Source: CAWFLT01 sp963816795 (GTDB lineage: Bacteria; Acidobacteriota; Vicinamibacteria; Vicinamibacterales; SCN-69-37). Taken from it: DNA of 64,000 nt. Position numbers and translations under genes: made by a program. The notes under the pieces are model-generated. The model did no database searches. It was given only the letters and a program-made list of their open reading frames with translations, and was not told where the DNA came from. Below are positions 29,562-38,933 of the stretch, one piece after another (position 1 is the first letter of the stretch; each line of letters opens with the position of its first letter). Location: positions 186,001 through 250,000 of the forward strand of contig CAWFLT010000014.1 in the NCBI GenBank assembly GCA_963816795.1, given 5' to 3'.

Positions 29562-30128
29562 ATGACTCGTTCGACTCGGCTCATCATCGGCGGCCTCGTT
29601 ATCGTGGTCGCGCTGGCATTCTGGCTCTTCTACCGCGGCGGCGGCGACAACGTCGCGATCGATCTCATCTCGCAGTTTCCCACCGCGAAGATCAAGAACC
29701 CCGACGCGTCAGTGTTCGAGGTGGTCGACGCGACGCTGGCCGGGGAGCGGCTGCCGTCAATTTTCGCGAAACAGCCGAGCCGCGCCGGCTGGAGCATCAC
29801 GGTGCCAGACGACGCCTGGCTGAAGGTCAAGCTCGGGTTGAAAGAAGAGGCCTGGACCATGAAGGGTGATGGCGTGCTCTTCATGATCGGCGTCGCCACA
29901 AGCTCGGGATTCGATCAGCTGTACACGCTGGTCGTGAACCCCTTTGGCAACGCCAGCGATAAGGGCTGGAAGGAAGTCGTCCTCGATCTTTCGACGTACG
30001 CCGGCGAGACGGTGGACCTGGTCTTCAACACGCGCTCGAGCGCGCCGCCCGCTCCGGGCACGGCGCCGACCGACGACCGCAACGGCGACATGGCGCTCTG
30101 GGGAGCTCCGCGTATCGTCATCCAGTAA
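29562..30128 (+). CDS. Membrane-anchored protein of unknown function
   Basis: ATG at 29562 (MTRSTRLIIGGLVIVVALAF): one N-terminal transmembrane helix, then about 165 extracytoplasmic residues. The soluble part looks like a beta-sandwich with repeated hydrophobic strands (GWSITVPDDAWLKVKLGLKE, GVLFMIGVATSSGFDQLYTL, KEVVLDLSTYAGETVDLVF). The pattern resembles carbohydrate-binding-like jelly-roll domains, but I do not recognise a family. It lies 2 bp before the DegT aminotransferase gene and likely shares its transcript. Confidence 0.7.
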   Translation: MTRSTRLIIGGLVIVVALAFWLFYRGGGDNVAIDLISQFPTAKIKNPDASVFEVVDATLAGERLPSIFAKQPSRAGWSITVPDDAWLKVKLGLKEEAWTMKGDGVLFMIGVATSSGFDQLYTLVVNPFGNASDKGWKEVVLDLSTYAGETVDLVFNTRSSAPPAPGTAPTDDRNGDMALWGAPRIVIQ

Positions 30129-30129
30129 C

Positions 30130-31248
30130 GTGCTCGTCCCGCTGCTCGACCTCTCGGCCCAGTACGCGCCGCTGCGCCGCGAGATTCTGGCGGCCGTCAC
30201 GCGCGTCTGCGACAGCCAGCGGTTCATCCTCGGCCCTGAGGTCGACGCGTTCGAGCAGGAGGTCGCGGACCGGCTCGGTGCCGGCCATGCGATCGCCGTC
30301 TCGTCGGGAACGGACGCGCTGCTCGCCGTGTTGATGGCGCTCGGCGTCGGGCCGGGCGACGAAGTGATCACGCCGACGTATTCGTTCTTTGCCACGGCCG
30401 GCTCGGTGACCCGTCTGGGCGCGACGCCGGTCTTCGTCGACATCGATCCCGTCACGTTCAACGCCGATCCGGCTGGCGTGGCGCGGGCGCTTTCACCGCG
30501 CACGCGCGCGATTCTTCCCGTCCACCTCTTCGGCCTGATGGCGGATCTCGATCCGATCCTGGACGTCGCGCGCCGGGCCGACGTACCGGTCATCGAAGAC
30601 GCGGCACAGGCGATCGGCGCGACGTCGCACGGACGGCAGGCCGGATCGCTCGGACGCGCCGGCTGCTTCTCGTTCTTTCCGTCGAAGAATCTCGGCGCGT
30701 TCGGCGACGCGGGTCTCGTCACCACTGACGACGCGGGCTTCGCCGCAGAACTTCGGCTCCTTCGCAATCACGGTGCCGAACGCCGCTACTTCCACTCGCG
30801 CATCGGTGGAAATTTCCGGCTGGACGCACTGCAGGCGGCTGTGCTTCGGGTCAAACTGCCCTATCTCGGAGCGTGGACCGACGCCCGCCGCCAGAACGCC
30901 GAACGGTATCGCACGCTGTTCTCCGAGTATGGCCTCGATGAGACGATCGTCCTGCCGGCAGAACCGGCGGGCTTCAGGCACATCTACAATCAGTTCGTCG
31001 TCCGTGCGCCGCGTCGAGATGCGTTGCGCGACCATCTGACGTCACGCGGCATTGGCACCGAGATCTACTATCCGGTGCCGTTCCACCGCCAGGAATGTTT
31101 CCAGGCGACGATCGCCTCAGCGGGCAGCTTCCCAGTGGCCGATGCCACGGCCGCCAGCGCTTTGGCGCTGCCGATTTTTGGCGAACTGACACCAGATCAG
31201 CAGCGCCACGTCGTCAGCAGTATCGCGCAGTTCTATCGAGAGGCGTGA
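30130..31248 (+). CDS. DegT/DnrJ/EryC1-family PLP sugar aminotransferase
   Basis: GTG start at 30130, 372 residues, intact. Family features: LLDLSAQYAPLRREI, FILGPEVDAFEQEVA, AVSSGTDALLAVLMALG (PLP phosphate site), VIEDAAQAIGA (Asp that pairs with the pyridine nitrogen) and FSFFPSKNLGAFGDAG with the PLP lysine at about residue 186. These enzymes aminate keto groups of nucleotide-linked deoxysugars. It could supply the 3-amino sugar acetylated by the WxcM/FdtD-like protein at 13.8 kb, but that link is inference. Its TGA overlaps the ATG of rfbD. Confidence 0.9.
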   Translation: MLVPLLDLSAQYAPLRREILAAVTRVCDSQRFILGPEVDAFEQEVADRLGAGHAIAVSSGTDALLAVLMALGVGPGDEVITPTYSFFATAGSVTRLGATPVFVDIDPVTFNADPAGVARALSPRTRAILPVHLFGLMADLDPILDVARRADVPVIEDAAQAIGATSHGRQAGSLGRAGCFSFFPSKNLGAFGDAGLVTTDDAGFAAELRLLRNHGAERRYFHSRIGGNFRLDALQAAVLRVKLPYLGAWTDARRQNAERYRTLFSEYGLDETIVLPAEPAGFRHIYNQFVVRAPRRDALRDHLTSRGIGTEIYYPVPFHRQECFQATIASAGSFPVADATAASALALPIFGELTPDQQRHVVSSIAQFYREA

Positions 31249-32096
31249 TGAGGCGGCTGATCGTCGTCTTCGGAGCGGGCGGCCAGTTGGGCGAGTCGAT
31301 GGTCAGCCATCTCTCGGCCCAGCACGAAGTGGTGGCACGGGATCGTCGTGACGTCGACATCACCCAGCTTGACGCCGTCTACAACACCCTCCGCCCCCTC
31401 AGTCCGGAGGTCGTCATCAACTGCGCGGCGTATACGAACGTAGACGGCGCCGAGAACGATCCGGTGTCGGCGTTCGCCGTGAACGCGATGGCGGTCCGGA
31501 CCCTGGCCCGCGCCGCAGGCGAAGTGGACGCGACATTCGTCCATTTCAGCACGGACTTCGTCTTCGATGGCCGCGCGACCCAGCCGTACACCGAAGCCGA
31601 CGCACCGAACCCGCGGGGCACATATGGCGCATCCAAGCTCACTGGCGAGTTCTTCGCCGTCGACTGCCCGCGCCATTACATCCTCCGGGTCGAGAGCCTC
31701 TTTGGCGGCCGACACGCCCGCAGCAGCGTGGACAAGATCGCCGCCAACATCCGGTCGGGCGCCGAGGTGCGCGCGTTCTCTGACCGTACCGTCTCGCCGA
31801 CGTTTGTCGACGATGCCGTCATGGCAACGGCCGAATTGCTCGAGCGATCGAGCCCGCCAGGCGTCTACCATTGCGTGAACTCAGGGATGGCGAAGTGGAC
31901 GGATCTTGCACGCGAAGTGGGGCGGATCCTCGACCGGCCCGACGCGAGGATTATCGGCATTCCGATGGCCGAGGCCCGGCTTCTGGCGCCTCGCCCGCTC
32001 TTCGCGGCGCTCTCGAACGCCAAACTTGCCGCTCAGGGCATCGCGATGCCCACCTGGCAGGATGCGCTGGCGCGATACCTCAAGAGCACTGTCTAA
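31248..32096 (+). CDS. rfbD: dTDP-4-dehydrorhamnose reductase (RmlD/RfbD-like)
   Basis: Intact 282-residue SDR. It has the NAD(P) loop VFGAGGQLGESM, NCAAYTNVDGAENDP (typical RmlD), STDFVFDGRATQPYTE and YGASKLTGE with the catalytic Tyr-x3-Lys. RmlD makes the last step to dTDP-L-rhamnose in the cytosol. The other rml genes (A, B, C) are not in the window. The C-terminal half is less conserved, so a related reductase (for example dTDP-6-deoxytalose type) cannot be excluded. The ATG overlaps the preceding stop. The gene ends at a palindromic CACGAAG repeat facing lhgO. Confidence 0.85.
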   Translation: MRRLIVVFGAGGQLGESMVSHLSAQHEVVARDRRDVDITQLDAVYNTLRPLSPEVVINCAAYTNVDGAENDPVSAFAVNAMAVRTLARAAGEVDATFVHFSTDFVFDGRATQPYTEADAPNPRGTYGASKLTGEFFAVDCPRHYILRVESLFGGRHARSSVDKIAANIRSGAEVRAFSDRTVSPTFVDDAVMATAELLERSSPPGVYHCVNSGMAKWTDLAREVGRILDRPDARIIGIPMAEARLLAPRPLFAALSNAKLAAQGIAMPTWQDALARYLKSTV

Positions 32097-32097
32097 A

Positions 32098-32302
32098 GAT
32101 CTTTCACCACGAAGAGCACGAAGCACACGAAGGGGACGAAGGGCACGAAGAATTCTCTTCGGGGATCCCGCCGCAGGACTGGCCGGTTCGGCTCGTGCCG
32201 ATGCGCAAAGAACCCAGGCAAGCGTTCTTACCCAATAGTTACTTCGTGATCTTCGTCCGCTTCGTGCCCTTCGTGGCCTTCGTGTTGAAAGCTTTTAGAC
32301 AA
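32098..32302. repeat. Large imperfect inverted repeat built of CACGAAGG units
   Basis: A left arm around 32103-32152 of repeated CACGAAG/GACGAAG words is mirrored by a right arm around 32244-32292 of CTTCGTG words. The intervening roughly 90 bp are unique. It separates convergent rfbD and the oxidase gene and could act as a bidirectional terminator. The oxidase stop lies inside it. Confidence 0.75.
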
Positions 32303-33364
32303 GTCCCGCGACGAGTTCCCCGATCGACAGACTTGCCGTGAGCCCGGGCGAGTCGATGCCGGCCGCGTGGATGAGCGCGGGGTTCTGACGGTCGCGTCGA
32401 ATCAGGAAATCAGCGAACCGTTCGCTTGGCGGGTGGAGCTTGGGCCGGATGCCGCTGCCGGCGAGGCGGAGGTCGTCGAGGGTGATCGACGGTAGCAGCG
32501 CTCGGGTGGGTTCGAGGAAGTCGGCCAGCGGCAAGCGATTGTCCTCGTAGTCAGATTTGCCCTCCTGATAGCGGATCGTCGGTCCGATCCACACCGCGCC
32601 ACCAAGCGTGCGCGTGAGGTGGACACCGAGGCCATGACCCGACGGGTGCGGGACGGGATAGACGAGACCGCGGACGAGGCCACGGGCGCGCGGCGCCAAC
32701 TCGGCGTATTCGCCGCGGCACGGGTAGATCTGAAATGACTCACCCCCGCCAAGACGCGAGACCTCGTCGGCGTAGAGCCCGGCCGCGTTGACCACAGCGT
32801 CCGCCTGGATGCGCTCGCGCGGCGTGACGATCGTGACACCGTCGCCGTGAGGCTCGACCGCCGACGAGGGGCGTACCCACGAGCAGCACGCCGCCAAGCC
32901 GATCGAGTTGCATCGTCAGGGTGCGGATGTAGGCGTCGGTATCGATCCAGCCGGTTTCCGGAGACCAGGCGGCGTGCGCCGGCGCCACGTCCGGTTCGCG
33001 CTGAGCCGCTGCCGCGCGATCGATCGGGTCGAGCGCGACGCCGTTGGCGCGGGCTGACGCGAGCAGTCTGTCGAGCGCGTCGCGCTCGTCGTGACCGGCA
33101 ACGATCGAGTTTGCCGCAACGCACATGGGGCACGCCGTACTGCTCACAGAACGCATACAGCCGGCCGCGGCCTTCGACGCAGAGCGTGGTCTTCAGCGAC
33201 TCCGGCGGATGATAGAGCCCGGCATGGATCACGCCGCTGTTGTGCGTGGACGTCTCCTGCCCGGCACGCGCACGCCGCTCGATGACGCACACCTGATGGC
33301 CGCGCGCGAGAAGCGCGAGCGCACATGACAGGCCGACCACTCCGGCACCGACGACGACAATCAT
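32295..33364 (-). CDS. FAD-dependent oxidoreductase, L-2-hydroxyglutarate oxidase (LhgO)-like, frameshifted
   Basis: Starts MIVVVGAGVVGLSCALALLA (FAD dinucleotide loop) and continues THNSGVIHAGLYHPPESLK, which is characteristic of the LhgO family. Frame changes near 33110 and 32880 break the middle (ETGWIDTDAYIRTLTMQLDR lies between them). The last part has VNAAGLYADEVSRLGG, FLEPTRALLPSI and LIHAAGIDSPGLTASLSIGE with the C-terminal FAD contacts. About 355 residues when corrected. LhgO oxidises L-2-hydroxyglutarate to 2-oxoglutarate at the membrane, passing electrons to quinone. The exact substrate here is not proven. Divergent from gmd. Confidence 0.8.
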
Positions 33365-33407
33365 CGAGGCCTATTATCTGCGAGGGTCGTGGTATCGTTC
33401 TTGGCCG

Positions 33408-34368
33408 ATGAAGAAACGCGCGCTGATTACCGGCATCACTGGCCAGGACGGGTCGTATCTGGCCGAATGGCTGCTCGATCACGACTACGAGGTGTTCGGA
33501 CTGACCCGCCGTCTCTCCGCCACCAACTACTGGCGGATCGAGCACCTGATCGATCGTCTCACGCTGATCCCCGGAGACCTGCTCGATCAGCTGTCGCTGA
33601 TTCGCGTGCTCGAACGCGTTCGGCCGCACGAGGTCTACAACCTCGCCGCGATGTCGTTCGTGCCGGCCTCCTGGGATCAGCCGATGCTGACCGGCGAGTT
33701 CAACTCGCAGGGCGTGACCCGCGTGCTCGAGGCCGTGCGCGTCGTCGATCCGACCATTCGCCTCTATCAGGCGTCGTCATCCGAGATGTACGGGAAGGTC
33801 CGCGAAGTGCCGCAGCGCGAGACGACGCCGTTCTACCCGCGGAGTCCGTACGGCGTGTCGAAGGTGTTCGCGCACTACATCACGGTCAACTATCGCGAGA
33901 GCTACGGCTTGTATGCCGTCTCCGGAATCCTGTTCAACCACGAGTCGCCGCGGCGCGGGCTCGAGTTCGTGACGCGGAAAGTCACCGACGGCGTCGCCCG
34001 CATCAAGACCGGGAAAGCCAAGGAACTGCGGCCTCGGCAACCGCGACGCGCATCGCGACTGGGGATTCGCCGGCGACTACGTGCGCGCGATGTGGATGAT
34101 GCTGCAACAGGACGTCGCCGACGACTACGTGATCGCGACCGGCGAAGCCCACTCCGTGCAGGAGCTCGTCGAGATCGCCTTCGGCCACGCCGGGCTCGAC
34201 TGGCAGAAGTACGTCAAGGAAGACCCGGCCTTTCTCCGTCCGGCCGAAGTCGATCACCTGATCGGCGACGCCTCGAAAGCCCAGACGCGCCTCGGCTGGA
34301 AACCCACCGTCGACTTCAAGGGCCTCGTGCACATGATGGTCGAGGCGGACCTCGCAAGACACTCATAG
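33408..34368 (+). CDS. gmd: GDP-mannose 4,6-dehydratase, one frameshift
   Basis: Starts MKKRALITGITGQDGSYLAE (extended-SDR loop). It has DLLDQLSLIRVLERVRPHEV, VYNLAAMSFVPASWDQP, LYQASSSEMYGKVREVPQ and YPRSPYGVSKVFAHYI with the catalytic Ser/Tyr/Lys set. The LFNHESPRRGLEFVTRKVT segment is diagnostic for Gmd. A frame change near 34025 separates GNRDAHRDWGFAGDYVRAM and the C-terminus (LGWKPTVDFKGLVHMMVE). About 320 residues. The product, GDP-4-keto-6-deoxymannose, feeds GDP-fucose or GDP-rhamnose synthesis; the reductase partner is not adjacent. Confidence 0.9.
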
Positions 34369-34428
34369 GCCAAGGCCAAGCCCAGGGCGTTTTACCTTGG
34401 GCCTTGGGCCCTGTGCCCTTGGCCTTCC
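34366..34428. terminator. GGCCAAGG-type palindrome between convergent gmd and pdxA
   Basis: Left GGCCAAGGCCAAGCCCAGGG and right CCTTGGGCCTTGGGCC can pair across a short loop containing a T-rich GTTTTA. The position between two converging stops fits a bidirectional terminator. The pdxA stop lies within it, so its last residues (GQGHRAQGPR) are encoded by the repeat. Confidence 0.6.
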
Positions 34429-35298
34429 GCGAGCCGGGCGGCGAGCAGGATCGCTGTCACCAGGCTGCCTTCGTCGGCGATTCCCTGCCGCGCGATGTCG
34501 AAGGCGGTGCCGTGATCGACTGACGTCCGGATGATCGGCAGGCCGAGCGTGACGTTGACGGCCTGACCGAACGCGAGCAGCTTCACCGGCACCAGGCCCT
34601 GGTCGTGGTACGCGGCGACCACAACGTCGAACTCGCCGCGGGCGGCGCGGACGAAGAGCGTGTCGGCCGGAAACGGGCCCGACGACGTCGATGCCCTCCC
34701 GGCGCGCGTCGTCGATCGCCGGCGTCATCACCGTCGACTCTTCGCCCCCAAGGAGCCCGTGCTCGCCGGCATGCGGATTGAGACCGGCGACGGCCAGGCG
34801 GGGCGCTGCGATACCGAAGCGCGGGAGCGCTTTGGCAGTAATCCGGATCACGCCGAGCAGCCGCGCCCGGGTCAGATCGTGCGGCACGAGCGCGAGCGGG
34901 ACATGGATGGTCGCGAGCACGACCTTGAGCCGCTCGGACCAGAACATCATCACGACGTCGTCGACACCGCAGAGATGCGCGAGCAGGTCGGTGTGGCCGC
35001 GCCACGGCAGACCGGCGGCCGCAAAGGCCTCCTTGTTGATCGGCGCCGTGACGATGGCATCGACGTGTGCCGAAAGCGCATCCGACGTCGCGCGGACGAT
35101 CGCCTCGTGGGCCGCGCGCGCCGCGCCGGCGTCGATGCGGCCAGCCGGAAACTGCGCGATTTCTTCGGGCAGATGCGGACCGTAGATCACCGGCCGACAG
35201 ACCGCCGTGACGCGCGGATCGCGAATCGCTTTGAGCGCGATCTCAGGGCCGATGCCGGAGGGATCACCGGCGGTGATGGCGATCAGAGGCAGGGCATA
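34392..35298 (-). CDS. pdxA: 4-hydroxythreonine-4-phosphate dehydrogenase PdxA, frameshifted
   Basis: Translation of the minus strand gives LPLIAITAGDPSGIGPEIAL near 35290, the PdxA N-terminus, then VDAIVTAPINKEAFAAAG (catalytic Lys region), GHTDLLAHLC (metal His) and AGLNPHAGEHGLLG. After a frame change near 34690 follows VAAYHDQGLVPVKLLAF and RTSVDHGTAFDIARQG with the other metal histidines. The ATG at about 35298 is out of frame with LPLIA by one base, so a third indel lies at the start. PdxA oxidises 4-phosphohydroxy-L-threonine in the DXP-dependent pyridoxal phosphate pathway. It is probably co-transcribed with holB just upstream. Confidence 0.88.
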
Positions 35299-35327
35299 TC
35301 AAAGGCAGACACCCGCGCACGGTCACG

Positions 35328-36333
35328 TCAGATGCTGACCGCCAGCCAGTCGGCGACGATCTTCGGGCTGGCGTTGCGGTCGAGGGCGTCCTGGGCGCAG
35401 GTTGATCGCGGCGTAGCTCGTCGGTGAGCGCGCGGCAGATCGTAGGTCGAGGACGAGCGCACGCAGCTCGCGTTCGAGATCGGTGTTGGCGAGCGTCGCG
35501 CGACGACCGGCGCCGAGCACGCCGAGGTCGCGCAGGAGCGACGCGGCGATCGCGAGCCGGTCGCCGAGCGCTTCGCGGTCGCGGCGGTCCGAGTCGTTCT
35601 TGGCGAGGCTGGCGGCCGCCTTGAGCTTGTCGCCGACGCGCCCGCGGCCGGCCTCGACGAGCGCCAGCGCTGCGGCCCGATCGGCCTCGAGGTCGCGCTG
35701 CTGCGCTGCCAGCGCTCGCGCGACGCTGCCGCCCGACACGGCCGCCAGCCCGCGCAGCCTTGTCGCGATCGATCTTCAGCCGCTCGACCAGGACGCGGGC
35801 GACCTCCGACTCCGGCAGCGGCCCGAAACGGATGCGACGGCAGCGCGACTGAATCGTCGGCGTGGAGCGTGTCGGCGTACGCCGTGACCAGCACGAGAAT
35901 GGCCGCGGGCGGCGGCTCCTCGAGCGTCTTGAGGAGCGCGTCCTGGGCCTCGACGGTCATCTCGTCCGCCGGATCGATGATGTACACGCGGCGGTCGGCC
36001 TCGAATGGCCGGTAGCCGATGACCGTCGAGCAGCCGTTCGCGCAAGATCTTGATCTTGATCGAGGCCTCTTCGCCCTTGTCGATGACGACGACATCGGTG
36101 TGGATGCCGCGCGCGATGCGCGTGCAGGTCGGACACACGCCGCAGGCGTCGTCGCCGCCGGACTTGCGCCGGATCGGGCAATTCACCGCCTGCGCGAGCG
36201 CCGTGGCCACGGCGCGCTTGCCGACGCCCTCGGGCCCGGCAAAGAGCAGGCTCTGCGGCACACGGCCGCGGGCCACCGCCTGGCGGAGCAGGCCGGTCGT
36301 CACCGCGTGGCCGACGATGTCCCGGAACGGCAT
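35328..36333 (-). CDS. holB: DNA polymerase III delta-prime subunit, frameshifted
   Basis: Starts MPFRDIVGHAVTTGLLRQAV. Walker A is GPEGVGKRAVATALAQ, followed by the zinc-module cysteines (NCPIRR then CGVCPTCTRIA). After a frame change near 36010 comes YIIDPADEMTVEAQDALLKT and TLEEPPPAAILVLVT, the Walker B/sensor region of clamp-loader AAA proteins. Further frame changes near 35840 and 35780 precede the helical C-terminus (LPESEVARVLVERLK). About 330 residues. It is part of the clamp loader that places the beta clamp on DNA. The identity is secure from motif order despite the breaks. Confidence 0.85.
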
Positions 36334-36398
36334 TCGAGGGATCGTAGCCCGGTTTGCACCGCCGTGCGTCCGGTGCGATAATCGTGTGTTGCCGGTCG

Positions 36399-36470
36399 GG
36401 GCGGTTAGCTCAGTGGTAGAGCACCGGCCTTACACGCCGGCTGTCACAGGTTCGAGCCCTGTACCGCCCA
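36399..36470 (+). tRNA. tRNA-Val (anticodon TAC)
   Basis: Full cloverleaf: acceptor GGGCGGT/ACCGCCC, D-arm GCTCAGTGGTAGAGC, anticodon stem CCGGC/GCCGG with loop CTTACAC (anticodon TAC at 36431-36433), T-arm with GGTTCGAGCC. The discriminator is A at 36470; CCA is not encoded. Confidence 0.95.
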
Positions 36471-36557
36471 TTGCCCTTCACTCGCGAGCGAAGCTTCTGC
36501 GAGCGTACGGCTGGCAAGCCAGCGGCGACAGGGCCGAAAGTGACGCTGTGACACTGA

Positions 36558-36594
36558 CAAGTTCGAAGTGAGACGACAGCTTCCAACTTGTCAG
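36558..36594. repeat. Small inverted repeat between tRNA genes
   Basis: GACAAGTTCGAAG and CTTCCAACTTGTC form a stem in the spacer between tRNA-Val and tRNA-Asp. Possible terminator for the upstream tRNA. Confidence 0.5.
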
Positions 36595-36613
36595 GAATGT
36601 AGTGTACCCATGC

Positions 36614-36690
<77 letters not shown>

Positions 36691-36893
36691 ACCTTCGCTA
36701 GTCGCTCGCTGCGCCTTGTCTGCCGAAGCTGTGCCGCCAGGCGCGTTCAGCGAAGGCGGATCGCGGCTACGGTTGGCAAGCCGCGTCAGCGAGCGCGGGC
36801 GAAGGTTGTCCTCCGAAGCTGTCGCGCTAGCGACGTCTAGCGAAGGGGGACTACCCATACCCTTCGCTACTGCGCTCGCTCGAAGCCTTGCGC
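36691..36893. repeat. tRNA-trailing palindromic repeat cluster
   Basis: About 200 bp of interleaved words such as CTTCGCTAGTCGCTCGCTGCG, GTCCTCCGAAGCTGTCGCGC and TAGCGAAGGGGGAC, with their complements. The segment has no supported coding frame and can fold in several ways. It fills the gap between tRNA-Asp and the convergent methyltransferase gene. Confidence 0.6.
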
Positions 36894-37421
36894 TTAAGTC
36901 ATCGCCCAGCATCTCCAATACAGGATCGCCCACGCGATCGCGAGGCCGAGGAGCGTTCGCGGCTCGCGGTTGGAGAAGACGCGTGCGACGCTGAACGGGC
37001 GATCGCTTCGCACGGCGCGGCCTTCACGGTAGGCGGCATATTCGCCAGCGAAGCGCTCGTCGAGCGTCGCCTCCTCAGTGCGCATCGCGGCCACGACCGT
37101 CGTGCCGAGATAGACCGCGGCAACGACCGCGACCGGCACGCTGCGAGCGGCGACCACGAAGCCGAGCGCCATCAGCGACGAGCCGAGGTACAACGGGTGG
37201 CGGACGAACCGGTACGGGCCGCTGCGAGTGACTTCGCGTCCCTTCTCGAGGTGTCCGGCGGCCCAGATTCTGAGCGTCTCGCCTGCCAGCGCGACGGCGA
37301 GCCCGATGACCAGCGACTGCCGCGTCGGCCGCGCCAGCCAGAATGCGAACGCCGCGAATGCGAAGCCGAGCGGGACGCGGAATCGTGCGAGGGCCGAGGT
37401 GATTCCGGTCGCGGAAATCAT
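36894..37421 (-). CDS. Isoprenylcysteine carboxyl methyltransferase (ICMT)-family membrane protein
   Basis: Intact 175-residue protein with four or five hydrophobic helices. The C-terminal half has the family signature SGPYRFVRHPLYLGSSLMAL, where RHPxY binds the methyl donor, and EEATLDERFAGEYAAYREG, the conserved acidic segment ending in an ExYxxY-like motif. Bacterial relatives are called phospholipid or isoprenylcysteine methyltransferases, but their substrates are mostly unknown. Its start overlaps the end of the heptosyltransferase gene, so it is the last gene of the LPS core operon and may modify an envelope lipid. Confidence 0.85.
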   Translation of the reverse strand: MISATGITSALARFRVPLGFAFAAFAFWLARPTRQSLVIGLAVALAGETLRIWAAGHLEKGREVTRSGPYRFVRHPLYLGSSLMALGFVVAARSVPVAVVAAVYLGTTVVAAMRTEEATLDERFAGEYAAYREGRAVRSDRPFSVARVFSNREPRTLLGLAIAWAILYWRCWAMT

Positions 37422-38456
37422 CGCACCGGCTCCCTGCGTGCCGCAGACACAGCGAGGCTCGCACGTCGGAGCCGGATCTCGACGGCCGCCAGGACCTGAC
37501 TGACTTCAATCGCCCCCAGACACCACCGGGCGGCATCGTGCCGGCACTTGCGCTCGTAGTGGCAGTCGCAGCGCTCGTATCGCGACAGGTTGATGTCGGC
37601 CGGATCCCAGGGTCCGTTGCGCTGCGGATCCGTCGGCCCGAACAATGCGACCGCGGGAACCCCAAGCGCAGCGGCGATGTGCAGTGGTCCGGTGTCGCCG
37701 GAGATCATCAGGCGCGCGGAACGCGCGAGCGCGACGAAATCCCGGAGCCCCGTTGGCGGCGCCACCGTCGCCACATCGTTCGAGGCGCTCGCGACCGACC
37801 GTGCCAAACCCTCTTCGCCGGGACCCCACAACACGACCGGCGTGAGCCGATGACGTTCGTGCAGGACGCGGCACACCTCCGCGAGCCGGTCGGCCGGCCA
37901 GCGTTTGTTCGGCCACGCGGCGCCCGGATTCACGAGCGCGAGCGGCGCTGATTGGGCCGCGACGAATTCGGCGATCGCGCTCGGATCGCACGTCGCCAAT
38001 CGGAAACTCGAACGGCCCGGCGGCCGCGCCCACCGCGGCGGCCAGACGCAGATTCTTGTCGATCACGTGCTGGCCGGCGCCAATCGGAACCGCTTCGGTG
38101 TAGAACAACGACGCCGCCCGTTCGCGCAACGCGCTCCGCTCGAATCCCAGCACACGTTTCGCCCCGGACAGGCGCGCAAATGCCGCTGACTTGATCAGCC
38201 CCTGAAAATCCACGGCGGTGTCGTAGCGCCGCGCCTTCAGATCACGCCGCGTACGAAGCCAGGCCCCCGCCGTGCGATCGGCCAGCGTGACGATGCCGGT
38301 CAGAATGGGGACGAGACCGAGGAACTCGCGATGTACGGCGTCCACCAGCCAGTCGATCTCGAGTGACGGAGACGACCGGCGAATCGCCGCGACCGCCGGC
38401 AACGTGTGGACGAGATCGCCGAGCGATCCCAGGCGAACGACGAGCAGCCGTTCCAT
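37418..38456 (-). CDS. waaC: GT9 heptosyltransferase I-like (WaaC), one frameshift
   Basis: Starts MERLLVVRLGSLGDLVHTLP, the WaaC-type N-terminus, and continues AAIRRSSPSLEIDWLVD and VDFQGLIKSAAFARLSGAKR, close to the heptosyltransferase I pattern. After a frame change near 38000 comes LVNPGAAWPNKRWPADRLAE (ADP-heptose site) and MISGDTGPLHIAAALGVPAV with ALFGPTDPQRNGPW. About 345 residues. It adds L-glycero-D-manno-heptose to Kdo at the cytoplasmic face of the inner membrane. A Cys-rich tail (CDCHYERKCRHD) resembles those in other GT9 enzymes. The TGA of the preceding gene overlaps the start context. Confidence 0.85.
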
Positions 38457-38933
38457 TCAGCGCCCGTCGCGCTCGCCGGCCAGCCGGCCGAGCAATTCGC
38501 GCGTCGAGTGGTCCTTCGGATCGCCGACGATCGCAATCCGGCCGCCGTACGCCCGGACGATCTCGCGCTCCGGCACGGTGTCGACGGTGTAGTCGGTGCC
38601 CTTGCAGTGCACGTCCGGCTTGATCAGCCGCAGCAGGCGTTCGACGGTCAGCTCGGGAAAGATGACGACGTAGTCGACGGCGCGCAGCGCCGCCACGAGC
38701 TCGGCGCGATCGGCCGCGGGCATCACCGGGCGATTGGCGCCCTTCAGCGCCGTGACCGACGCGTCGTCGTTGATCGCGACGACCAGCCGATCGCCTTCGC
38801 GGCGTGCGCCCTCGAGGTACCGGATGTGACCGACGTGCAGAATGTCGAAACAGCCGTTGGCGAAGGCAATCGTGCGGCCAGCGCGGCGGTCGTCCTCGAC
38901 GAGATCGACGAGCTGACGATCAGTGACGACCAC
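38457..38933 (-). CDS. hldC: D-glycero-beta-D-manno-heptose 1-phosphate adenylyltransferase
   Basis: Intact 158-residue nucleotidyltransferase, GTG start. The ATP site is ANGCFDILHVGHIRYLEGAR with the cytidylyltransferase-family HxGH motif, followed by NDDASVTALKGANRPVMPAA and VHCKGTDYTVDTVPEREIV. It converts heptose 1-phosphate to ADP-heptose. In E. coli this domain is the C-terminal half of HldE (RfaE); here it is a separate gene overlapping by 14 bp the separate kinase gene, the split HldA/HldC arrangement. Confidence 0.92.
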   Translation of the reverse strand: MVVTDRQLVDLVEDDRRAGRTIAFANGCFDILHVGHIRYLEGARREGDRLVVAINDDASVTALKGANRPVMPAADRAELVAALRAVDYVVIFPELTVERLLRLIKPDVHCKGTDYTVDTVPEREIVRAYGGRIAIVGDPKDHSTRELLGRLAGERDGR

